Assembly (NCBI GenBank): GCA_965371325.1
Contig: CBDUXZ010000047.1
Location: 1 to 9,157, forward strand
DNA from: CBDUXZ01 sp965371325 [NCBI: uncultured bacterium]
GTDB taxonomy: Bacteria; JAUYMQ01
DNA: 9,157 nucleotides
Reading direction: 5' to 3'
Both the position numbers and the translations under genes were made by a program. The notes below the pieces were generated by a model, which saw only the letters and a list, made by a program, of their open reading frames with translations, was not told the origin of the DNA and ran no database searches. Every line of letters starts with the position of its first letter. Within the stretch, counting starts at the first letter, position 1. This document shows, piece after piece, positions 6,868 to 9,157 of the stretch.

Positions 6868-8445
6868 TCATCCGGATCGGCGCAGGTAATCCGCTATCCC
6901 CGTCTGGAGACTCGGGTAGCCGTAGTGGAGCACTCTCCGCAGGGCCACCTCGGGTTTGTCCCCCGCCCCGATCCGTTCAAGGATGCTCCGAAGATGATAG
7001 AAGCTGTACTTCTCCGCAACATAGAGCACCGCCGCGTATGCCTGGGCGTAGGCGATGCGCGCGGCGTCTCCCGGCAACTTCAGAAACGACCCCTCGAGCC
7101 GCGAGAGCGGCACCAGGTCGACCCGCCGTAGCGTTCTCAAAAGGGCCCGCTTTCCTTCGTGCGCGGAGGGCTCCTTGTACTGCGCCAGGCCCTCGTTAAG
7201 CCACGTAGGGCAACGGCCACGCGTGATATGGTTCACCACCACGTGTGTATACTCGTGGAAGATGACGTTCTCTAGCTCTTCCGTTCGCTCATTAACGCCG
7301 CCGACGGGAATCCGAATCTTGCCGTCGTAAACCCCCCGCGACCAGTGAGGCGAGCCGCTGACCGACCGGAATTGCTCCTTGGTGTAGAGGATTACCACGA
7401 CAGGATCGGCGGGAAAGTGGTGGAACTCGCCGCCGATGAGCGTGTAGGCTTCCTCGAGAATGGCGCTCACGACCGCGCCCACCGAGGCGTTCTCCGAGAT
7501 GTCGAACTTGAGCCGAAAGTGCCCTGTATCGTTTGCCTGAAACCCCCGCTCGACCTTGTCCTCCTTTACCACGCGCTTCATCAGTTTCCGGGCTCTTGCG
7601 TTTTCGGGATTTTCGCGCAGCAGCGTCACGAGAACGTTCTTCGCGCGCACCAGTTCGTCACCCTGGTAAAGAAGTTGCGCCAGCGCCAACGCGGTATCCG
7701 CGTCGCCGGGAGAGAGCCGGTGGGCCTCATCGAAATCGCGAATGGCGGCATCGGTCTCCTTCAGACGAATTCGTGAGAACCCCGAACCCTTCAATGCCTC
7801 GACATTTTCGTCGTCGACCCCGAGCGCCTGATCAAACCGCCGCAGGGCTTCGTCGTACCGTTTCGCCTTCAGGTTTTCCCATCCGACGTGGGTAAGCACC
7901 TTGGAGAAATTGCGGGCGATGACGGGATTGTCGGGCAGTCTGAAATATGCGTCCTCGAGTTTCTCGAGGGCCCCCTCCGTATCGCCACGCTTGAAAAGGC
8001 TGACGCCGTCGTGATTGAGCAAGAGCGCCCTGGCATCCATCCCTTCCGGATTCGGCGCCGCCAGTTCTCCGGCCGATGGCGAGGCACCCTGGTGTCCGGC
8101 GGGGATGATGTAAGGATCATCGTCAAAGGCGCCGGCTGCGAGGGTGCGACTCCTCTCCGCCGTGGCGGCTTGCTGAATATCATGGGCGATGCTCGTCAGG
8201 TCGGGAAGAGCGGGAAGGTCCGGAAGCGCCCGGGAACCCGCTACCAGCAGGAGTAGCAACAGGATTGCCAGGAGAAGAACCGAGGCTCCCTGCATGGGCT
8301 GTGCGGAGGAGGACCTGCGTGAGGCGGGTTTGGCGGCGGGATGCTCCGCCGAATGTTTCTGAAACTCGCAAAATGCACAGCGTTCCACGCCCGGCCGAAG
8401 TTTCTCTCCACAAGAGCCGCAGCGGGGCCCGGTTTCATCTCTCAT
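6868..8445 (-). CDS. Membrane-anchored zinc-ribbon/TPR protein with gluzincin (peptidase MA-like) domain
   Basis: Protein of 525 residues with four parts. Residues 9-26 form a zinc ribbon (C9, C12, C23, C26; CGSCGEKLRPGVERCAFC). A single hydrophobic helix lies at about 54-70. Several TPR units follow at about 141-290 (for example KRYDEALRRFDQALGVDDEN). The C-terminal domain (~305-525) resembles the peptidase MA-like family: HEYTH at 397-401 provides two zinc-binding histidines and the catalytic glutamate E398, and WLNEGLAQY supplies the likely third ligand E418. All residues expected for an active gluzincin are present. The inferred topology is zinc ribbon in the cytoplasm with TPRs and peptidase outside the membrane. 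The start at ATG 8445 is chosen because GGAGG sits 8 bases upstream; a GTG at 8460 would add five residues but lacks a ribosome-binding site. The substrate is unknown. It is 54 bp after the chemoreceptor gene. Confidence 0.85.
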   Translation of the reverse strand: MRDETGPRCGSCGEKLRPGVERCAFCEFQKHSAEHPAAKPASRRSSSAQPMQGASVLLLAILLLLLLVAGSRALPDLPALPDLTSIAHDIQQAATAERSRTLAAGAFDDDPYIIPAGHQGASPSAGELAAPNPEGMDARALLLNHDGVSLFKRGDTEGALEKLEDAYFRLPDNPVIARNFSKVLTHVGWENLKAKRYDEALRRFDQALGVDDENVEALKGSGFSRIRLKETDAAIRDFDEAHRLSPGDADTALALAQLLYQGDELVRAKNVLVTLLRENPENARARKLMKRVVKEDKVERGFQANDTGHFRLKFDISENASVGAVVSAILEEAYTLIGGEFHHFPADPVVVILYTKEQFRSVSGSPHWSRGVYDGKIRIPVGGVNERTEELENVIFHEYTHVVVNHITRGRCPTWLNEGLAQYKEPSAHEGKRALLRTLRRVDLVPLSRLEGSFLKLPGDAARIAYAQAYAAVLYVAEKYSFYHLRSILERIGAGDKPEVALRRVLHYGYPSLQTGIADYLRRSG

Positions 8446-8499
8446 CCGCGTGTCCTCCACGGCCAGTTTATTCTCACGCGGCCGGACCCTGCAAGCGGC
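8446..8499 (-). other. Short gap between chemoreceptor and metallopeptidase genes
   Basis: 54 bp holding the GGAGG ribosome-binding site and an A-rich stretch (GAGAATAAACT). No terminator hairpin follows the chemoreceptor stop and no convincing promoter is present, so read-through from the chemoreceptor gene is possible. Confidence 0.35.
8454..8458 (-). promoter_or_regulatory. Ribosome-binding site deciding the metallopeptidase start
   Basis: GGAGG on the minus strand, 8 bases ahead of the ATG at 8445. It overlaps the region that would be coding if the GTG at 8460 were used, so it favours the shorter protein. It is the clearest Shine-Dalgarno in the window. Confidence 0.75.
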
Positions 8500-9157
8500 T
8501 CAATATCCGGGATTCTCAATCTCGGCGGACAGGCGCTTTAGCTCATTCTTGAGCTCGGTCATTCCCTGGCTCAGTGTTTCGAGCGCGCCAGACCTATCCC
8601 CGACCTCCCCGGACTGACTCTCCATCGCCATCGCGGCCTGCGCGACGCCGCCCCGCTGATCCTGTACGGCGCGGTTGATCCGCTGCACCATCTCGCGAAT
8701 ATCCTCGATGTTCAGTGTAATTCGCTTCGATGCGCCGTCCTGCTCTTGAACCATGCCTTTCACCTGTTGGGCCAGGTCGCGCATGGATCCCGAAGCGTTC
8801 ATGACGAGATCGGATCCTCGCGTCTGCTCCTCCATGGAACCCCCGATCTCGCCCACCATGTTTCGCAGGCGTTCCATTGCATTGGCCACGGACCCTGCGC
8901 CTTTGCTCTGCTCGCTGGTTGCGCGGGCGATCTCGCCGATCATCTCGCCCGAACGCTGGGCGCTCTCTGTGATCCTCTCGAGCGAGCCGCCCGCCTCGTT
9001 AGAGAGGCGAACGCCCTCGGCGACCATCTGCGCGCCCTCCTGAACAGCGCCGACCGCATTTGAGGATTCATCCTGGACGGCCTTGATAAGCGTGCCGATC
9101 TCCTTCGTGCTGGCGCCGACCCGATCGGCCAGATCCTTTATCTGATCCGCCACCACC
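8500..9157 (-). CDS. Methyl-accepting chemotaxis protein, C-terminal part (5'-partial)
   Basis: The frame is open to the right edge, so the sensor, any HAMP domain and the hairpin tip lie outside. The first visible residues, VVADQIKDLADRVGASTKEI, match the segment just after the tip of the MCP signalling domain (usually FAVVADEVR.LAERS...TKEI). The returning coiled-coil helix follows, including a probable methylation region (AGGSLERITESAQRSGEMIG at 55-74, then ARATSEQSKG). From in-window residue 81 the helix carries 28-residue units with EQ, EQ, EQ and DQ at 82-83, 110-111, 138-139 and 166-167. The protein ends ...ELKRLSAEIENPGY with no CheR-tethering pentapeptide of the NWETF kind. In the cell it would control a CheA/CheW array. 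The ligand is unknown. Residue numbers here count from the codon at 9156-9154. Confidence 0.9.
   Translation of the reverse strand, partial: VVADQIKDLADRVGASTKEIGTLIKAVQDESSNAVGAVQEGAQMVAEGVRLSNEAGGSLERITESAQRSGEMIGEIARATSEQSKGAGSVANAMERLRNMVGEIGGSMEEQTRGSDLVMNASGSMRDLAQQVKGMVQEQDGASKRITLNIEDIREMVQRINRAVQDQRGGVAQAAMAMESQSGEVGDRSGALETLSQGMTELKNELKRLSAEIENPGY

Noticed and set aside
8446-8460. GTG start at 8460 for the metallopeptidase protein
   Set aside because: It has no ribosome-binding site, while the ATG at 8445 has GGAGG at ideal spacing.
8470-8499. Weak promoter-like TTGCAG followed by an A-rich stretch ahead of the metallopeptidase gene
   Set aside because: Only three of six bases match the -35 consensus and the -10 is poor, so it cannot be told from chance.

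Overview
The window is GC-rich bacterial DNA in which every gene I can support lies on the minus strand. Read 5'->3' on that strand (window right to left), the order is: C-terminal part of a methyl-accepting chemotaxis protein, a membrane-anchored TPR/gluzincin metallopeptidase-like protein, two tandem paralogous multi-pass membrane proteins with C-terminal TPRs (TMTC-like, GT-C-type), recO, glyQ and glyS (cut by the left edge). There are no RNA genes, mobile elements, phage genes or CRISPR arrays. The split alpha/beta glycyl-tRNA synthetase directly after recO, the high GC and the TPR-rich membrane proteins suggest a Gram-negative of the former Deltaproteobacteria or a related uncultured phylum. 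That placement is inference and cannot be fixed from this window.

Housekeeping half (1-3194): recO encodes a DNA-repair mediator with a four-cysteine zinc site. Its TGA stop lies inside the -35 box of a good sigma70-like promoter that would drive glyQ-glyS. glyQ and glyS overlap by four bases (ATGA), the usual arrangement for translational coupling of two subunits of one enzyme. glyS reads through cleanly for 446 codons to the left edge.

Accessory half (3255-9157): two TMTC-like proteins, 8 bp apart, align from their first residues and share 37 of the first 60 positions. The upstream copy (589 aa) is intact. The downstream copy is damaged near its 3' end by a frameshift at about 3508 and, in the restored frame, by a TAA at 3366-3368. 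Recognisable paralogous sequence continues past both lesions to a TGA at 3255-3257. Upstream of the pair is a protein with zinc ribbon, one membrane helix, TPRs and an HExxH peptidase domain, then a chemoreceptor tail carrying an exact 28-residue repeat. Together these look like an envelope or surface-modification cluster, but no biochemical role can be assigned from sequence alone. I see no clear case for a wholly new system. The best leads are the decaying duplicate, the zinc-ribbon/TPR/gluzincin architecture beside the GT-C-like pair, and the repeat-extended chemoreceptor tail.
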